A stretch of 64,000 bases of DNA, from positions 186,001 to 250,000 of the forward strand of contig JAIBAY010000005.1 of the NCBI GenBank assembly GCA_019694975.1, given 5' to 3'. Positions 62,864 to 64,000 of the stretch are shown here, one piece after another; the first letter of the stretch is position 1, and every line of letters begins with the position of its first letter. Made by a program: the position numbers and the translations under genes. The notes under the pieces were generated by a model, which did not search any database, had not been told where the DNA came from, and was given only the letters and a program-made list of their open reading frames with translations. The stretch is from Chitinophagales bacterium (GTDB lineage Bacteria > Bacteroidota > Bacteroidia > Chitinophagales > UBA10324).

Positions 62864-63838
62864 TCAATCCTTTTTCACCTCATGCGGACCGCCAAGTGAT
62901 TCACGCATCGAAGTATCAGCCTGGATATTTTTCATTTTGTAGTAATCCATAATACCCATATTGCCGTTTCTGAATGCCTCTGCCATAGCTTGCGGAATGA
63001 GTGCCTCCGCTTCGATCACTTTTGCCCTCATCTCTGTTCCACGGGCCTTCATTTCCTGTTCGGTGGCAACCGCCATAGCACGGCGTTCTTCCGCCTTCGC
63101 CTGCGCAATATTCTTGTCTGCATTGGCCTGATCCATCTGCAGCTGTGCACCGATATTCTTACCGACATCAATATCTGCAATGTCGATCGACAAAATTTCA
63201 AATGCCGTCCCTGCATCAAGCCCTTTCGCCAGCACTACCTTGGATATAGAGTCAGGGTTTTCCAGTACATCTTTATGCGACATGGCAGAACCAATACAAC
63301 TCACAATACCTTCACCCACCCGCGCCAGCACTGTTTCTTCCCCGGCACCACCCACCAGTTTATTGATGTTAGTTCTTACCGTGACACGTGCTTTGGAAAT
63401 AAGCTGAATACCGTTTTTGGCTACAGCAGTCACCGGTGGTGTATCAATTACCTTAGGCTGTACCGACATCTGCACCGCTTCAAATACATCACGCCCGGCC
63501 AGGTTAATGGCAGTGGCCATTTTCCAATCCAATGGAATATTTGCTTTGTCAGCCGATATGATAGCCCGTATAACCTGGTTAACATTACCTCCGGCCAGGA
63601 AATGTGTTTCAATTTCATTGGAAGAAACATGCAAGCCGGCCTTGGTGGAATTGATGAGTGCATCCACCACCAAAGCAGCCGGCACCTTCCGGATACGCAT
63701 GGCCACCAGTTGCCCGATGCCAATCGGCGCGCCGGCTACCAATGCCCTTATCCAAAGGTTCAGCGGAACGATATACAGAAACAAGAATATCAGTATGATG
63801 ACCAGCACCGCTACTATTCCTAAAAAGACCGGATCCAT
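62864..63838 (-). CDS. floA: flotillin-like protein FloA
   Basis: 324 residues of the UPF0365/FloA family (Bacillus YqfA): one N-terminal membrane hairpin (about residues 5-28), the SPFH-like domain ([20 protein letters not shown] to [20 protein letters not shown]) and a C-terminal Ala/Glu-rich coiled coil ([20 protein letters not shown]). Flotillin-like proteins form membrane foci and influence protein secretion and signalling complexes. Complete. It follows an NfeD-type gene by 3 bp, the standard partnership. Confidence 0.93.
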   Translation of the reverse strand: MDPVFLGIVAVLVIILIFLFLYIVPLNLWIRALVAGAPIGIGQLVAMRIRKVPAALVVDALINSTKAGLHVSSNEIETHFLAGGNVNQVIRAIISADKANIPLDWKMATAINLAGRDVFEAVQMSVQPKVIDTPPVTAVAKNGIQLISKARVTVRTNINKLVGGAGEETVLARVGEGIVSCIGSAMSHKDVLENPDSISKVVLAKGLDAGTAFEILSIDIADIDVGKNIGAQLQMDQANADKNIAQAKAEERRAMAVATEQEMKARGTEMRAKVIEAEALIPQAMAEAFRNGNMGIMDYYKMKNIQADTSMRESLGGPHEVKKD

Positions 63839-63841
63839 AGT

Positions 63842-64000
63842 TTATGTTTTTTGCCTGATGAAAATTTTATTCATAGAAATCTTTATCACTTCAATGGGTT
63901 TACCTTCGTCAATATACTCCCCCATTGACTGCACTTCATACGTTACATCGTTAAATAATCCCTTACCGATGAAGCTGATCTTAGAGAGTGCGATACCGCT
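63842..64000 (-). CDS. NfeD-like protein, C-terminal part cut by the window edge
   Basis: Reverse-strand frame of 52 codons ending at 63842. It reads SGIALSKISFIGKGLFNDV and continues to YIDEGKPIEVIKISMNKIFI, the OB-fold of NfeD proteins (GIALTxLRPxGKV...I..G..VEVV). NfeD partners flotillin or stomatin family proteins, and the gene is only 3 bp from floA, so it forms one operon with it. The rest lies beyond the window. Confidence 0.8.
   Translation of the reverse strand, partial: SGIALSKISFIGKGLFNDVTYEVQSMGEYIDEGKPIEVIKISMNKIFIRQKT

Noticed and set aside
62990-63823. Long plus-strand open frame (277 codons) opposite floA
   Set aside because: Shadow frame of floA with atypical His/Cys content; floA is unambiguous on the other strand.

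Overview
The window reads as a chromosomal segment of a Bacteroidota bacterium, probably from the Chitinophagales/Saprospirales side of the phylum, although the family cannot be fixed by eye. The evidence is: a SusC/SusD pair; several large secreted proteins with C-terminal type IX secretion (T9SS) sorting domains; promoter-like elements matching the Bacteroidota TTTG-N18-20-TANNTTTG pattern; a short NuoG without a molybdopterin domain; and a MerR/cobalamin regulator typical of the phylum. Composition looks even and no phage, integrase, transposase, CRISPR array or tRNA was recognised.

Layout. 1-7.7 kb: housekeeping genes (start of a reverse gene, cytidine deaminase, a broken GT39-like glycosyltransferase, ornithine aminotransferase, a serine hydrolase/lipB pair, phosphoglucose/phosphomannose isomerase, yraN). 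7.9-12.7 kb: a giant secreted M4 metalloprotease. 13-22.6 kb: pyrR-pyrB, comEC, enoyl-CoA hydratase, a YcaQ-type DNA glycosylase, PrsW, an ECF-like sigma factor and a CarH-like MerR regulator. 23-29.8 kb: two paralogous secreted arylsulfotransferases, a HupE/UreJ-like membrane protein and an anchored TPR protein. 30-39.3 kb: SusC/SusD, a cyanophycinase-like lipoprotein and a LamG/PNGase F-like secreted glycosidase. 39.6-48 kb: a tandem DUF4331 pair, then a five-gene cluster that looks like a Bacteroidota version of the planctomycete DUF1549/DUF1501/PSCyt1 set. 48-57.7 kb: a reverse-strand nuoA-K complex I operon followed by an SDR gene where nuoL, nuoM and nuoN would be expected. 58-64 kb: amino-acid permease, a transaldolase behind the small SRP RNA, a YdjM-like membrane protein, a stand-alone TIR-like protein and the start of a floA-nfeD operon.

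Functional picture. The organism invests in secreted macromolecule processing (protease, PNGase F, arylsulfotransferases, SusCD uptake) with T9SS export, and it has respiratory complex I. Least understood are the DUF4331 pair plus the adjacent lipoprotein/Tat/cytochrome-like cluster (39.6-48 kb), and the TIR-like protein with no visible partner.

Non-coding structure: a roughly 120-130 bp dispersed palindromic repeat with terminal inverted repeats (three copies plus a remnant), a 14-unit heptanucleotide array, paired hairpin units behind susD, four clear intrinsic terminators and several phylum-type promoters.
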